DNA of 6,744 bases from Flavobacteriaceae bacterium (GTDB lineage: Bacteria; Bacteroidota; Bacteroidia; Flavobacteriales; Flavobacteriaceae). Location of the stretch: contig JALWYP010000186.1 of NCBI GenBank assembly GCA_026992695.1, positions 1-6,744 on the forward strand, in the 5' to 3' direction. The notes beneath the pieces are model-generated. The model ran no database searches. It saw nothing but the letters and a program-made list of their open reading frames with translations, and was not told the origin of the DNA. Shown one piece after another: positions 6,490 to 6,744 of this stretch (position 1 is its first letter; each line of letters begins with the position of its first letter). The translations under genes were made by a program, and so were the position numbers.

Positions 6490-6744
6490 ATGAACACAGA
6501 TCCAATAGCAGATTTTCTAACCAGAGTTAGAAATGCCGTACAAGCAGGACACAGAGTTGTAGAAGTTCCCGCTTCAAAAATTAAAAAAGACATTACAAAA
6601 ATATTGTTTGACCAAGGATATATACTTAGTTATAAATTTGAAGACGATAATGGTGCTCAGGGTACTATTAAAATAGCCTTAAAATATGATAGATTAAGTA
6701 AAGACCCTGTTATCAAAAAAATACAACGAGTAAGTAAACCCGGT
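6490..6744 (+). CDS. rpsH: 30S ribosomal protein S8 (uS8), 5' part, cut by the window edge
   Basis: S8 is a primary 16S rRNA-binding protein that organises the central domain of the small subunit; in E. coli it also represses the spc operon. The window holds 85 codons with no stop: MNTDPIADFLTRVRNAVQAG (1-20), VVEVPASKIKKDITKILFDQ (23-42), GYILSYKFEDD (43-53), GTIKIALKYD (58-67) and KKIQRVSKPG (76-85). The last motif leads into the C-terminal domain in full-length proteins. Family members of about 130 residues suggest that roughly 45 more lie past the right edge. The frame is clean, so the gene is truncated by the window and not broken. An A-rich stretch precedes the ATG. Confidence 0.96.
   Translation, partial: MNTDPIADFLTRVRNAVQAGHRVVEVPASKIKKDITKILFDQGYILSYKFEDDNGAQGTIKIALKYDRLSKDPVIKKIQRVSKPG

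Overview
This window is a run of the large ribosomal-protein gene cluster (the S10 and spc operons fused end to end). It carries fifteen genes, all on the + strand, in the order rplC-rplD-rplW-rplB-rpsS-rplV-rpsC-rplP-rpmC-rpsQ-rplN-rplX-rplE-rpsN-rpsH. All are intact except rpsH (S8), which runs off the right edge. The proteins point to Bacteroidota, most likely Flavobacteriia. The signs are the N-terminal extension of L22 that starts [11 protein letters not shown], the 89-residue zinc-free S14, the L2 segment [10 protein letters not shown], the 64-residue L29 and the 85-residue S17. The AT-rich DNA and the lack of Shine-Dalgarno sequences in front of almost every gene fit the same phylum. 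This placement rests on recognising family sequences, not on a database search.

Layout: bases 1-204 are a non-coding stretch in front of rplC. In this gene order it would be the rpsJ-rplC spacer, but no S10 C-terminus can be read in it, so rpsJ, if present, ends before base 1. The spacer holds three inverted repeats and one 13-codon mini-ORF. From base 205 to the end the DNA is almost entirely coding. Spacers range from a 1-base overlap (rplC/rplD) to 24 bases (rpsN/rpsH), with no internal promoter or terminator that I can support.

The products form the early and central parts of both ribosomal subunits. L2, L3, L4, L14 and L16 surround the peptidyl-transferase centre and the inter-subunit face. 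L22, L23, L24 and L29 line or surround the peptide exit tunnel, with L4 inside it. L5 holds the 5S rRNA. S3, S14 and S19 build the head of the small subunit, while S8 and S17 organise its body. One polycistronic message would keep them in step.

I found no novel system in the coding part, which is ordinary. The part that deserves a second look is the leader at 1-204, where the hairpins, the mini-ORF and a possible alternative pairing could form a regulatory element for the operon. That reading is inference from base pairing alone.
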